Shown here in pieces: positions 23,903-35,136 of a stretch of DNA of 64,000 nt. The DNA comes from CAISIP01 sp031396205 (lineage in GTDB: Bacteria; Pseudomonadota; Gammaproteobacteria; Burkholderiales; Burkholderiaceae_C). A program made the position numbers and the translations under genes. The notes beneath the pieces are model-generated. The model had not been told where the DNA came from and did no database searches. It saw only the letters and a program-made list of their open reading frames with translations. Positions within the stretch are counted from its first letter, which is position 1, and each line of letters begins with the position of its first letter. Location of the stretch: positions 1 to 64,000 of the forward strand of contig JANNKH010000022.1 of NCBI GenBank assembly GCA_031396205.1, in the 5' to 3' direction.

Positions 23903-26900
23903 ATGAATCAACACCTGTACCGTCTGGTCTTTTGCCGCCGCCTCGGAATGCGCGTGGCTGTGGCCGAACATGCATCGAGCGACGGCAAGGTCGCGGGCGG
24001 TGTCCGCCGGCGTACCCGCTCCATACTGCCTTGGGCCGCCGCAGCAGCTCTGGCCCTGACGGCTGCCGGCGCAGGGGCCCAGAGCCGGCCGCCGGTAATC
24101 TTCGCCAGCAAGCTGCCGGCGCCTGCGAACCCGCTTCCGGTTCCCTATGGCAAGACGTTCCTGTCCAACGGCAATCCCGTCAACACCGCGCCGCGGCCGT
24201 TCGCCTACAACCCGGCCAATGGCGTGAACTCGACGGACCTGGCCACCGTCGGCGCCGTGGGCTGGAGCGTACAAGGCAAGACCGCAACCTTCGACCAGGG
24301 AAATATCGACCGGGTGATCCTGAACTGGGACAGTTTCGATATCGGTTCGGGCTACAGCGTGCATTTCAAGCAGAATCAGGACCCGGCGAAATATGTGTCG
24401 GCACTCAACCGCATCTGGAGTGCCGACCCGTCGCTGATCCTGGGCTCGCTGACGGCCGATCGCGAGGTGATCCTGCTCAATGCCAACGGCGTGTACTTCG
24501 GTCGCGGGGCGCGCGTCGACACCGGAAAGTTCGTCGCCACCTCCCTGGCGATTGCCGACAGCGTCTTCGACAAGGGACTGCGCAACGTCACCGATGCCAG
24601 CAGCGTCTTCACCGGCGCCGGCACCGACTACCTGCCAACCAGCCGGAACAGCGCAGTGACCGTCGAGGCCGGCGCCGAACTGCGCAGCGCCGCCGGCGGC
24701 GACGTGCTGCTGTTTGCACCGCGCGTCACCAACCAGGGTCGTATCGAAACACCGGGCGGCCAGACCGTGCTGGCTGCCGGCGACAAGGTCTATCTGATGA
24801 GTTCGTCCGACCCGAAGCAGCGCGGACTGATCGTGGCGGTGGATCCGCTCAAGGTGGCCGGCAGCAATGACAACGACAGCGGCCTTGGCATCGTCGAGAA
24901 CTCGGCAACCGGCAGCTACCGGACCCTCAATGGCGCGACCGTGGACGACAGCGCGCCCGACAGCACGACCGGGCTGGTCCGTCGGATCAATGAAATCCGC
25001 GCCGAGAGCGGCACCGTCAACCTGGTCGGACTGACGGTACGTCAGAGCGGCACGGTCAACGCGACCACGGCGGTCAAGGGGGCCAATGGCGCGATCTACC
25101 TGCAGTCCATGGCATCGACCACGGCACTCGTCGGCGGCAACCAGACCACGACCGCTGCCAGCCGCCGGGGCCTGACCACAGAGGCCGGCAGCCAGGTACG
25201 TGTCGGCGCCGATCTGGGCTCGGTCGCGTTGGGCGCAGGCAGCGTGACCGCCGTGCTGCCCGACGCGAGCAGCGCGACGCAGATCGACGCGGAAACCTTC
25301 AACAAATCGATCCTACGCGTGGAAGGCGCTGCCATTCACGTCGCGGAACGCGCCCGTATCGAAGCGCCTTCCGGGACGGTCGAGCTATTGGCTGCGCAAA
25401 ACAGTGTGAACAGTCCCCTTTTCGATCGCGGTCTCACCACGTTGCCGGCCCCAGACAATGCCAGCCGCATCGTGATCGCACCCGACGCCCGTGTGAGCGT
25501 GGCGGGCCTGCGCGGCGTCGCAGTGGACGGTGCGCGCAATCAGGGTGCGCAGCGCTTGTTCCGCATCGAACTGGCAGACGCTCCCGTGCAGCGCGCGGGC
25601 CCTCTGTATCGCAGCGAAGTCTTCTTCGACCTGCGCGACGGGGGCGACGTGACTGCCGCCAACGTGGCTGGCGCCGCTGCAGCCATCCAACGAACCGCGA
25701 GCGAGCTGTCTACCAGCGGTGGCACGCTGCGCATCGAAGCCGAAGGCGCGGTCGTGGTTGGCGCCAACGCGCAGCTCGATGCTTCTGGCGGTTCAATCCA
25801 TTATTCGCAGGCCACCTTGCGCGACACCCTGGTGGCGCAGGATGGCAACGTCGTCCTGTTCAAGTCGGCCAATGGCGGCATCGCGATCGACAGTGTATTG
25901 GGATCGACCCAGGCCAGACGGTCGCCAGCCTATTCCGAGGGCGCGAACGGAGGCTCGATATCGATCAGTGGACGGCAGTTGGCCCTGACCGGTGTGGTCA
26001 AGGGCGACGTCACCGAGGGCGATCGCCAGCGCGATGGCAGCAGCGTGCGCGCCACGCCAAGCGGACTGACGATCGGGCGCCTGGTGGGTGGCGCGTTCTT
26101 CTACCTTGCGGAACTGGAGCTGGTGCCCGGTGGAGCCGTCACCGTCGACCCCGGTCTGTTCATGTCACCACTGACCGGATCACTGAGCACTCTGCCAGGC
26201 GTGGCGACCCTGTCGGTGTCGGACCTCAACCACAGCGCAATCGGCTCCTTGACCTTGTCAGCCGGCAGGATCAGTCAGTCCGAAGTCGCCGACCTCAAAC
26301 TGGGCATCCAGGGAAAACTGGAGATGCGCGCCGACACGATCAATCTGACGGGTCGATACAGCGCTCCCGGCGGCAGCATCAGCCTCGCAACGGTGCGCGG
26401 TGATCCCAACCCGGGTCAGTCGGATATTGGCAACATCCACATCGCCAATGGCTCGCATTTCGACGTAAGCGGATCGTGGACCAACGACACCGCGGCCACG
26501 GCGGGCAGTCCCGGTGCCGGCATCCAGACCCGGGGTGGCACGGTCAGCATGACGGCCGCACGCTCGCTGCTGATCGGCCGCGGCAGCACGATAGACGTGT
26601 CGGGCGGAGCGCGACTCGCGGGCAACGGCAGCGTCAGTCGCGGTAACGCTGGTGCGATCACCATGGCCACGGGTCGAACTGAATTGTTCGATTCCGAACT
26701 GGCAATCGCAGGGGTCGCTCTGCGCGGTTTCGACTTCGCCGCTGGTGGCTCGTTGACCATTGGCGCGCCGGAGCTGACCGTTTCCGATGCCGCAACCAAT
26801 GGATTTCTGCTGAGCCCTGATTTCTTTTCATCCGGTGGATTCGGCAACATCGCGGTGAATGCCTTTGGCGACGTGCGTGTCGCATCGGCAACCCGGTTGG

Positions 26901-29900
26901 AACCAACACTGCTGAACTGGCAGTTTGCGGCGGGTTATCGCAGCGCTCCGAGTGGGCACATGACGGAGCAGGTCGCCGTGCCGCAGCCGGTCGACGAGCG
27001 ACTCGCCGAGCGCAAGCCGGTCAGTCTCAGCCTGGCAGCGACCCGCCCGCTCAATCCGGCGCGCGGACTCGCCGGCAGCAACCTGACGGTTGAACGCGGC
27101 GCTGCGATCTCATTGCAGGCTGGCGGCAAATTGGCTCTGACTGCCACACGCAACATGGAGCTGGGTGTGTCCGGCAGTGCTGTGCTTGCCGCGACCGAAC
27201 TGTCGGCGCCGGGTGGCCAGGTCAATCTGGCTATCGTTGGTACGCGCGGCGTGGCTTCGGCGCTGGACACCAGCGCGGACAGCGCCGGATTCCTCGACGA
27301 TCAAGTCTTGTGGATCGGTGCCGGCACGAACATATCGGCTGCGGGCACCGCCAAACTGCGTCCCGACACCGGCCCGGTGTATCTGTTCATGGGCAACCCC
27401 GGCTCGCGAGGGACCGCGCCGGGCGATCGGGTCACCGGAACAGTCTATGGTGGCGGCAGCATCCATCTGCAAGCCCAACGCGGATATGTCGTGGCCGATG
27501 CGGGTTCGACCCTGTCGGTGGATGGCGCGGCGGCCGAAATCGGAGTTCCCGGTCTGCCCAATCCGGTGCGCGTCGCCAAGGCTGCCGGCTCGATCACTGT
27601 CGCGAGCCCGGAAGGATTTGTGCTGGATGGAGCCATCACGGCACAGGGTCCGCGTGATTCAACCGGTCGTGCCCTTGCCGATGGCGGCCAGATCGATCTT
27701 GCGGTGGGTCTGGGCGGTGTGTACACCGTCACGGCGGGCACGCTCTACCCCGGCGCGCTGGTGGACCTTTCGGGAAACCCCGTTCCTGGCGCACAACCCA
27801 AACCGCGCCAATTGGTCATTGCAGACTTCGACGGCCTGCTTGCGCAACGGGGCGCAAGCTACGGTGGCAACCTGGCCGCTGCGCTGGACAACGGCATTGG
27901 CTATGTGCCGACGGCATTGCTACGTGATGCCGGGTTCTCGGCGCTTCGCCTGGGCGCCGGTGACCTGATTCAGTTCGACTCCAGCTTGCGGCTGGAAAGC
28001 GCCCGGCGGATCGACCTGGATGCGCCGGCGCTCAAAGGTCGACCGGGCGTCGACGTGTCATTGAAGAGCGGATACATCTCGCTGGGTGACAGTACCTTCA
28101 GCCGGATCGGCCGCCCCGCGGACACCAGCGCCGTCGCCGCCTCCGCGGGACAGCAAACCCGGCTGCATCTGGAGGCGCCAACCATCGACGTTTTCGGAAA
28201 CTCCGGTTTTCAGGGGTTCTCCAACGTGGAGCTCGATGCCGGCGCGACGCACGGTGGTGAAGTGCGCCTGATGTCCTTGATAACAACGAATCTGCTTGCC
28301 ACCGATGCGCCGCGCTGGTCGCTCAATTTTGCTGGCGATCTGGATATCACGGCCGCTCAGGTATTTGCGGGTACCGGCAGCAACTTCACGCTCCTTGGTT
28401 TGCCCGCCGCGGACGACAATGATCCCGGAAGCCGCCTGAGCTTTCGCCGCGGTGCGACCGGCGGCGCGCGCACTATCCCGCTTTCGGTCTTCGGCAGCTT
28501 GACGGCCCAGGCCACGACCATCGCGCAAGCTGGCGTCCTGCGCCAGCCCTTCGGCGCCATCACGCTCAATGCCCAGCGTACCCTTACCCTGGGTGCGGAC
28601 AGCATCACGTCTGTGGCTGCCGATGGCTCCACGCTGCTGTATGGCGAGACCGTCAATCTGTCGCAGTGGCTGGCAGGTACTGACTTTGCCACCCGGCTGC
28701 CGGTTGACAAGGCGATCACGCTGTCTGCCAGCAATCTGGTGACGGCCGACACGGCGATGTTGAACGCGGCGGGTGGTGGTGACATCACGGCTTGGGAGTT
28801 CTTCCCGGGCGTCGGCGGCAGCACGGACTACTTCGAGACCGAGGGCCTTTACGCCGTACTCCCCGACTATGCGCAAGTACTGGCAACGGGATTCGCCGGA
28901 GGTCCGCTCAACGCCGCACAGCGTGCGCAAAAGATCGTCATCACGATGGATGGCTCGAACCTGAAGCGCGGCAGCTATACCTTGCTTCCGGCGCGCTACG
29001 CCTTGCTGGGTGGCACGCTACCCAACGGCGCATTCCTCGTTCAACGCGCGCCTGACCAGGGCAAGACCGTGCTGAATAAGCCCATTGTGCAGGACGACGG
29101 CAGCGAGATAGTCACCGCCTATATTGGCAGCGTCGGTTCGGTCAATGTCGGCAACCCGGGCGAGCGCTTCGTGATCCAGCCGCAGGCCACATTGGAGGCC
29201 CGCAGCGAGATCCGCATCTCCAGCGTCAGTGACCTGCTCCGCGCCGGCGCGGCGCGGCAAGGCACGGTCAGCGCACCGCCGTTGCCACGCGATGGAGGCC
29301 GCGTACTGGCAGCGGTGACGGGAACCGAGCGCTCGACCTGGAATGCGGGACTGGATTTGCGAGCCAACGGTGGCCGCGCAGGCCTGTTCGACGTGTCGGC
29401 GCCCAGACTTGCGCTGGTGGATGACCTGGCCAAGACGCCGGCCGCAAGCCTGGGCATCAGTGCCCAGGTGATAACCGATAGCGGGGCGGGCAGCGTGCTG
29501 CTGGGCGCCAGTCGCACTTTGGCGGCCGCCAGTAATTCCGACCTGCCGACTTGGGTCATCGACACGTCGGGAACGCAAGCGCTGACGGTCGACATCGGTC
29601 AGCGTGCACTGGTGTTCGAAGAACTGGTTCTGGCGGCCAGCGACAACATCACGCTGGCCGACGGCACCCATCTGAGCGCGACCAGGCTGGGTACCTTGGG
29701 CGCCAGCAGGTTGACCGCAAATGCAGACGGCGTACTGGCGCTCGTGGGTGCAAATTCGGTTGGTTTCACACGCACTGCCGCCGCCCTTGCCACCGGCGAC
29801 TTGGTCGTCGGAGCGGGCTCCGTGTTCGAGGGAGCCACGGTAAACCTCGATGCGACGGGTTCACTGCGCATCGATCCAACGACAAGACTGGTCACACAGG

Positions 29901-32900
29901 CGCTGGAACTGGGAGCACGCGCCATCGTGGTCGGCAGCGACACCGCTGCCGCCCCGCGCGCGACGGTTCTGTCGGGCGAACTGCTGGCAGCCGCACAGGG
30001 CGCGTCATCACTGACCTTGCGCAGCTACAGCAGCATCGACTTTGTCGGCGAACAGGACTGGGCGCAACGCGAGGGCACTACCGCGACCCGCGTTCAGGAG
30101 CGACTGGTATTGGACGCACCCATGGTGCGCGGCATCGCAGTGGCCGGCGGAGCGCCGCCACGCACTGACATCGCGGCCCGCTCGATCGAACTGCGCAACA
30201 GCAGCGGCTTGGCAGCGCCTGCGCCTGCCGGCGAAGGAAGCCTGACCCTGCAGGCGATTCCCCCATTGAAATTTGGCACCACCGGTGGCTTGACCATGGG
30301 CCCGGGCGAAGTGGCATTGGGCTTTGATTCAGTAGCGCTGCGCTCCACCGGCGACATCGTGCTTCACGGTGCAGGCGCAACCATCGCACAGCAGGACCTT
30401 CAACTCAGCGCAGCCAGACTGACCGGCACCAGCACAGCCCGGCAATCGATTTCTGCCAGCGATGGTGCTCTCGCCATCATGACGGAGTCTGCAAGCAAGA
30501 CGCTGGGCGAGCGGGTCGGCCAGGGCGCGAGTGTCTCTGTGCGTGCGAAGACGGTACGCCAGGATGGACGCATTGAATTGCCCGGCGGACTGCTTGGCGT
30601 TGTCGCCAGCGGCAACGGCAACGGCAGCGGCGACCCGGCGATCAGCATCGGCGTCGGATCGCTGACATCCGTGGCAGGGTTTGGCCTGACCAGTTCCGAC
30701 GGTTTCGAAGTCTTTGGACGCGCCGGAGCCATCGACCTGAAGGCGGACTTGGGCGGCATCGACCTGCTGGGGGTCCTTGACGTCAGTGCCGCGCGTCGTG
30801 TCGATGGTAGCCCTGGAGGCGGCAGTGCGGGCCGCATCTCTGTGCAGGCGGCGGGAGCGGGCGGCAACCTGGTGCTGGCCCGGACCCTGCAGGGCGGCAC
30901 GGTGCATAGCGGTGAACTGATCGGACAATCGGGTGCCGGCTCTGGTGATAGCGGTGGACGCCTGTTGGTAGACCTGCAGTATGTCGACGGTGCGGACGCA
31001 ATCGCCCGGCAGGCCGCAACGGGCGGGTTCGACACAGAATTTGCGCTGCGCGCGCGCCTGGGCAAGCTCGAACTCGCAACCGATATCAGGTCGAACAAGA
31101 TCACGCTGAGCGCCGATGCGGGAAAGCTCGCCGTTGGCGCTGCACGGCTTGACGCGGCAGGCCCGAGCGGCGGCGTCGTGCAATTGAGCGCCGGTGACGA
31201 CATCACCATTGGTACCGGCTCCTCCGTGACTCGGATCGATGCGCGCTCAAAGCGTGAGGGTGCCAACGGAGGCGACGTGCTGGTGTCGAGCACCAGCGGG
31301 CGCATCACCATCGCGCCGGGTGCGTCCATCGACGTTCGCGGCGACGATGGGGCTGACGGCCGCATTGTCTTGCGCGCCCAACGCGGCGCCGACAACGCAA
31401 GTATCAAGGTAGACGCCCTCGATACAAGCCAATTGATCGGCGCGCAAGTCGACATCGAAGCGGTACGCCGCTACAGCGGCATCACCACGGTTGCCGCCGG
31501 CAACAGCAATGGCACCACCCTCGGACAGGCAACGGTGCGCAATGACAGCGCAGCGTTCATGAACGCCAAGACCGCGGTGCTCGACACACTGGGTGTCCAA
31601 GCGGCCGACGCTGGCCGCGTAAACCTGCGCGCCGGCGTCGAAGTGGTCTCCAGTGGCAACCTGACCATCAATGGCGACTGGCAACTCGCCAACGATCGCG
31701 CGGGCGGGGACGCCGGCTTCCTGACCCTACGGGCGGCAGGAAACCTGGCTGTCAACGGCTCGATCAGTGACGGTTTCAGCACCGCCACCAGCACCGGGGT
31801 CATCAATGACAATGACCGGTCGTGGTCGTATCGGTTGGTCGCGGGCGCCGATCTGAACGGCGCCAATCCGCTGGCGGTCCAGGACCTCGGTGACTCCCCC
31901 ACCGCAAGCGGAAACCTCACCATCGCCAGTGGGCGCCTGTTGCGCACCGGCGCCGGATCGATCGAGCTTGCTGCCGGGCGTGATGTCCTCTTTGCGGCCG
32001 GATCCGGCAACACCCCGCAGGGCCTGGTTTATGTAGCGGGACGCAGGGCGGCCGATCAGTCGGACGTTTTGTCGAGCCTGTTCGGGCGCCAAAGCGCAAA
32101 GCCGACCTTCACCGAACAGGGTGGGCGGCTGAGCGTCCAGGCACAGCGCGATATCGTTTCAGCGGAAGCCACACAGCTCATCAACAATTGGTTCTGGCGC
32201 AGTGGCCTTGCAAGCACATCGGCCGGCGAGGCTGACCTGTATTCCGTCAACAGTCAGTTGGCATGGTGGAGCGAGTTCAGCCGGTTCCGCCAAACAATGG
32301 CTTCATTTGGCGGAGGTGATCTGACCGTGAGCGCTGGTCGCGACGTCGTCAATGTCCAGGCCATGGTGCCAACGTCAGCATGGGCAGGCAGCCGCGTCAT
32401 GGCGACGGCAGAAATGCAGATTCGCAATGGCGGTGACCTGTCCGTCATGGCAGATCGGGATGTTCTTGGCGGGCAATTCTTCGTGGGACGGGGAGAAGGC
32501 AAACTGGCGGCCGGCGGATCGATCGCCATTGCCGCGTCCAACGCCCGACTGCAGGCCCCCGCCCTGGCACTGCTCGATGGGGGATGGAAACTGAAGGCGC
32601 GCGACAGCATCACGACCACTGGTGCCTTCAACCCGACGGCGATGAATGTGCCCAACGCTGACAACCGGAGCCCGGTTTCCGGCTTTTTCTACACCTGGGG
32701 CCCGGACGCCGAATTGAGCCTCAACGCAACCGTGGGAACGATCAATCTGCTGGGTTTGCCAAGCACCCAGGTCAGGAACTACGGGCTTACCACCGGGGCT
32801 GCATCGCCCGACGTATTTGCGCGCGTCATGCCAGCCACACTCAAGGCAACGGCGGCAACGGCAGATGTCCAGATATTCACGCAGTTCAGTGGGGGCGGCC

Positions 32901-35044
32901 TGTTGTTTCCGTCTGCCATCAGCCAACTCGAACTTTGGGCGGGGCGCAACATCTCCCTGGGTGGAACCGGTGTGGTCAACCTGGCGATGGCCGATGCCAG
33001 CCCGACGCTGTGGCCCAGCGCCAACAATCCGATGTCGGGGTCACAGGCAGCCTCACAACTTGCCGGCGCAGACGGCCTCATCAACAACGCACTGACAGGT
33101 GCCATCGCGGGTGCAGCCTTGCACGCGATGGACGATGCGCCGGTCCAGATTCACGCGCTCGGTCAGTTGGAGGTCGGCGATCTGTCGACTTTGACGCTGG
33201 CGAAACAGGCTCGGATCACTGCGGGCGAGGACATCCGGTCACTGCGCCTCGTGGGCCAGAACCTGGCTCAGAGCGATCTCACCTCGATCACAGCAGGTCG
33301 ACATTTGCTGGCCGGGCTCACCGGGAAAGTAGCCATCGGCGGACCCGGCGCGCTGGAGGTGATCGCGGGCACCGAGATCGATCTTGGTTCCTCTGAGGGC
33401 ATCTCGACTTCTGGCAATCAAACCAACGCAAATCTGCCGGCTGGCGGTGCATCGATCAAGATCAAGGCAGGAGTGGCCGGTACGCTCGATCTGGCGGCAT
33501 TCGATCTCGCCTACCTGCAACCGAATGCAGGAGGTAGCGCACGCTGGCAGCAGTATCGCAACGATCTGGTTTCATTGGTTGGCCAGGCTTTGGGCCAGCC
33601 CATCACTGATTTCGACGCCGCATGGAACCAGTTCAAGACCTTCCCGACACGCGAGCAGGCCGCGTTCGGCAACAAGGTGCTGGCCGCCGAGTTTGGCGCG
33701 ACCTACCTTGTGAGCCCTGCACCGTCAGTGCCACAGCTGGCACAGAGCCTGCAAATGGCTTTCGCGCGCAACAAGGCCAATGTGCTGCTCGCGGGCAACA
33801 AGGCTCTGGCTTCCAACAGCTCGCTGACCCTGCCGGGCCGCGAAGTCCTGCAAGGCGCCGAACTCGCCTCCTACCTTGCCGAACTTCGTTCGCTGAGTTT
33901 CGCCGATCTCGACCTCGATAGCATTGTTCCTGCGCTGGCAGCGACGCGCTCGGATATTGTCAGTGGATGGCAGAACACGATTGCGGCCAGCCTCGGCGGC
34001 ACCGTATCCTCTTTCGAATCGGCCGCGGCGGCGAACCCGCTGGATCCCTCCGTGCTTGCGTACCGAGCCGCCTTGCAGGACTTTAGCGGTCGCGGGTTCG
34101 AAAGCTACCGAGACCGCGCGCTGGTTGCCGAAATCGCCAGCGCCGGTGCTGCGGCAGCCCAGTTCGGCCGCAAGTCGCTGCCGATGCGCCTGACACTGTA
34201 TGACGAGGCGTTCCGAGTGGCGGAACTGTCGGGATTGGGCAGCTTCGAGTCGCGGCCAATCTGGGCTGGCCCGGCACCCATTCTCAATTACGCTGGCACT
34301 TTGGCCATGACGCAAAGCTCCGTTATCACGGAGCGCGGCGGCAACATCTTCCTCGCGAATGCCGGTGGTTCCATCGAAGTTGGCTTGAAGGAAAACAGCG
34401 CTGGCAGCGCAAGTTCTGCCAAGGGTGTGATCGCCCTTGGCGGCGGCGACATATTCGGATTTGCCAAAAGTGACTTTCAGGTCAATACGCAACGCGTATT
34501 CATTGTCGGCGCGGGTGACATGAATGTCTGGTCTTCGAGCGGAGACATCGACTCGGGGCGCGGCGCCAATACCGCGGTTGCGGCTCCTCCCTTGACCGCC
34601 AGGCGCTCGGTCGACGGCGTCGTGTTCGAGGTCGCCGCCACGACGACTGGCAGCGGCCTCGGCATTTTGGCGGATGCCGCCGGCAACCGCGCGGGAACGA
34701 TCGGCCTGTACCCCGCCTTCGGAGAAATCCTGGCCCTCGACGCCTTCATCCGGGCGCCCTTGGTCGTGCTCGGCTCGAGCATCCAGGGCGCCGACAACCT
34801 GCAGTCGGCATCGGTCGGTGGCGCTGCAGCGCCGGTCAGTGTACCGCCACTGGCCGTGGCGGCACCGACATCGAACGAGAGCCGCAGCGCCGAGACACAG
34901 AGCCGCCAACAGTCGCAACAGGAACGTACGCGTAGCGCACTGCTGACGGTGGAACTGCTGGGCCTTGGCCCGGCAACGCCAGAGGAGGAATGCAGCGAAC
35001 AGGACCAGCGCGACGGCAAATGCACAAAGGCCAAGACGAACTGA
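23903..35044 (+). CDS. Giant filamentous-haemagglutinin-like exoprotein TpsA
   Basis: 3713 residues from the ATG at 23903, with AAAAAGGA upstream. The N-terminus MNQHLYRLVFCRRLGMRVAV is the extended signal peptide (ESPR), followed by the classical signal (TRSILPWAAAAALALTAAGA) cleaved near AGAQ. The TPS secretion domain spans about 45-300, with VILLNANGVYFGRGARVDTG as its NxNG core. The rest is a very long right-handed beta-helix of degenerate G/A/S/D-rich repeats. The end (about 3560-3713) has the DUF3739-like pattern and a C-x9-C pair at the extreme C-terminus (C-SEQDQRDGK-C). Apart from one Cys in the signal peptide I see no other Cys. No toxin domain. Probable surface adhesin or biofilm scaffold secreted by the upstream TpsB. 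Confidence 0.93.
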   Translation: MNQHLYRLVFCRRLGMRVAVAEHASSDGKVAGGVRRRTRSILPWAAAAALALTAAGAGAQSRPPVIFASKLPAPANPLPVPYGKTFLSNGNPVNTAPRPFAYNPANGVNSTDLATVGAVGWSVQGKTATFDQGNIDRVILNWDSFDIGSGYSVHFKQNQDPAKYVSALNRIWSADPSLILGSLTADREVILLNANGVYFGRGARVDTGKFVATSLAIADSVFDKGLRNVTDASSVFTGAGTDYLPTSRNSAVTVEAGAELRSAAGGDVLLFAPRVTNQGRIETPGGQTVLAAGDKVYLMSSSDPKQRGLIVAVDPLKVAGSNDNDSGLGIVENSATGSYRTLNGATVDDSAPDSTTGLVRRINEIRAESGTVNLVGLTVRQSGTVNATTAVKGANGAIYLQSMASTTALVGGNQTTTAASRRGLTTEAGSQVRVGADLGSVALGAGSVTAVLPDASSATQIDAETFNKSILRVEGAAIHVAERARIEAPSGTVELLAAQNSVNSPLFDRGLTTLPAPDNASRIVIAPDARVSVAGLRGVAVDGARNQGAQRLFRIELADAPVQRAGPLYRSEVFFDLRDGGDVTAANVAGAAAAIQRTASELSTSGGTLRIEAEGAVVVGANAQLDASGGSIHYSQATLRDTLVAQDGNVVLFKSANGGIAIDSVLGSTQARRSPAYSEGANGGSISISGRQLALTGVVKGDVTEGDRQRDGSSVRATPSGLTIGRLVGGAFFYLAELELVPGGAVTVDPGLFMSPLTGSLSTLPGVATLSVSDLNHSAIGSLTLSAGRISQSEVADLKLGIQGKLEMRADTINLTGRYSAPGGSISLATVRGDPNPGQSDIGNIHIANGSHFDVSGSWTNDTAATAGSPGAGIQTRGGTVSMTAARSLLIGRGSTIDVSGGARLAGNGSVSRGNAGAITMATGRTELFDSELAIAGVALRGFDFAAGGSLTIGAPELTVSDAATNGFLLSPDFFSSGGFGNIAVNAFGDVRVASATRLEPTLLNWQFAAGYRSAPSGHMTEQVAVPQPVDERLAERKPVSLSLAATRPLNPARGLAGSNLTVERGAAISLQAGGKLALTATRNMELGVSGSAVLAATELSAPGGQVNLAIVGTRGVASALDTSADSAGFLDDQVLWIGAGTNISAAGTAKLRPDTGPVYLFMGNPGSRGTAPGDRVTGTVYGGGSIHLQAQRGYVVADAGSTLSVDGAAAEIGVPGLPNPVRVAKAAGSITVASPEGFVLDGAITAQGPRDSTGRALADGGQIDLAVGLGGVYTVTAGTLYPGALVDLSGNPVPGAQPKPRQLVIADFDGLLAQRGASYGGNLAAALDNGIGYVPTALLRDAGFSALRLGAGDLIQFDSSLRLESARRIDLDAPALKGRPGVDVSLKSGYISLGDSTFSRIGRPADTSAVAASAGQQTRLHLEAPTIDVFGNSGFQGFSNVELDAGATHGGEVRLMSLITTNLLATDAPRWSLNFAGDLDITAAQVFAGTGSNFTLLGLPAADDNDPGSRLSFRRGATGGARTIPLSVFGSLTAQATTIAQAGVLRQPFGAITLNAQRTLTLGADSITSVAADGSTLLYGETVNLSQWLAGTDFATRLPVDKAITLSASNLVTADTAMLNAAGGGDITAWEFFPGVGGSTDYFETEGLYAVLPDYAQVLATGFAGGPLNAAQRAQKIVITMDGSNLKRGSYTLLPARYALLGGTLPNGAFLVQRAPDQGKTVLNKPIVQDDGSEIVTAYIGSVGSVNVGNPGERFVIQPQATLEARSEIRISSVSDLLRAGAARQGTVSAPPLPRDGGRVLAAVTGTERSTWNAGLDLRANGGRAGLFDVSAPRLALVDDLAKTPAASLGISAQVITDSGAGSVLLGASRTLAAASNSDLPTWVIDTSGTQALTVDIGQRALVFEELVLAASDNITLADGTHLSATRLGTLGASRLTANADGVLALVGANSVGFTRTAAALATGDLVVGAGSVFEGATVNLDATGSLRIDPTTRLVTQALELGARAIVVGSDTAAAPRATVLSGELLAAAQGASSLTLRSYSSIDFVGEQDWAQREGTTATRVQERLVLDAPMVRGIAVAGGAPPRTDIAARSIELRNSSGLAAPAPAGEGSLTLQAIPPLKFGTTGGLTMGPGEVALGFDSVALRSTGDIVLHGAGATIAQQDLQLSAARLTGTSTARQSISASDGALAIMTESASKTLGERVGQGASVSVRAKTVRQDGRIELPGGLLGVVASGNGNGSGDPAISIGVGSLTSVAGFGLTSSDGFEVFGRAGAIDLKADLGGIDLLGVLDVSAARRVDGSPGGGSAGRISVQAAGAGGNLVLARTLQGGTVHSGELIGQSGAGSGDSGGRLLVDLQYVDGADAIARQAATGGFDTEFALRARLGKLELATDIRSNKITLSADAGKLAVGAARLDAAGPSGGVVQLSAGDDITIGTGSSVTRIDARSKREGANGGDVLVSSTSGRITIAPGASIDVRGDDGADGRIVLRAQRGADNASIKVDALDTSQLIGAQVDIEAVRRYSGITTVAAGNSNGTTLGQATVRNDSAAFMNAKTAVLDTLGVQAADAGRVNLRAGVEVVSSGNLTINGDWQLANDRAGGDAGFLTLRAAGNLAVNGSISDGFSTATSTGVINDNDRSWSYRLVAGADLNGANPLAVQDLGDSPTASGNLTIASGRLLRTGAGSIELAAGRDVLFAAGSGNTPQGLVYVAGRRAADQSDVLSSLFGRQSAKPTFTEQGGRLSVQAQRDIVSAEATQLINNWFWRSGLASTSAGEADLYSVNSQLAWWSEFSRFRQTMASFGGGDLTVSAGRDVVNVQAMVPTSAWAGSRVMATAEMQIRNGGDLSVMADRDVLGGQFFVGRGEGKLAAGGSIAIAASNARLQAPALALLDGGWKLKARDSITTTGAFNPTAMNVPNADNRSPVSGFFYTWGPDAELSLNATVGTINLLGLPSTQVRNYGLTTGAASPDVFARVMPATLKATAATADVQIFTQFSGGGLLFPSAISQLELWAGRNISLGGTGVVNLAMADASPTLWPSANNPMSGSQAASQLAGADGLINNALTGAIAGAALHAMDDAPVQIHALGQLEVGDLSTLTLAKQARITAGEDIRSLRLVGQNLAQSDLTSITAGRHLLAGLTGKVAIGGPGALEVIAGTEIDLGSSEGISTSGNQTNANLPAGGASIKIKAGVAGTLDLAAFDLAYLQPNAGGSARWQQYRNDLVSLVGQALGQPITDFDAAWNQFKTFPTREQAAFGNKVLAAEFGATYLVSPAPSVPQLAQSLQMAFARNKANVLLAGNKALASNSSLTLPGREVLQGAELASYLAELRSLSFADLDLDSIVPALAATRSDIVSGWQNTIAASLGGTVSSFESAAAANPLDPSVLAYRAALQDFSGRGFESYRDRALVAEIASAGAAAAQFGRKSLPMRLTLYDEAFRVAELSGLGSFESRPIWAGPAPILNYAGTLAMTQSSVITERGGNIFLANAGGSIEVGLKENSAGSASSAKGVIALGGGDIFGFAKSDFQVNTQRVFIVGAGDMNVWSSSGDIDSGRGANTAVAAPPLTARRSVDGVVFEVAATTTGSGLGILADAAGNRAGTIGLYPAFGEILALDAFIRAPLVVLGSSIQGADNLQSASVGGAAAPVSVPPLAVAAPTSNESRSAETQSRQQSQQERTRSALLTVELLGLGPATPEEECSEQDQRDGKCTKAKTN

Positions 35045-35105
35045 AGTTGTGCTGACAATCCTCATCGACTGCTACAACGCGCCTGCCAGGCGTGGAACCG
35101 AACAG

Positions 35106-35136
35106 CGGCTGACGGCTAACGGCTAACGGCTAACGG
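35106..35136. repeat. Four-copy 7-bp tandem repeat
   Basis: Units CGGCTGA and then CGGCTAA three times, followed by CGG. The repeat lies 60 bp after tpsA, in the spacer before a small secreted protein. It is a possible slippage site; no function is visible. Confidence 0.8.

Noticed and set aside
33725..35065. A 446-codon minus-strand frame over the end of tpsA
   Set aside because: It is Arg/Ala-rich without motifs; the plus-strand frame is continuous TpsA with a clear C-terminal pattern.
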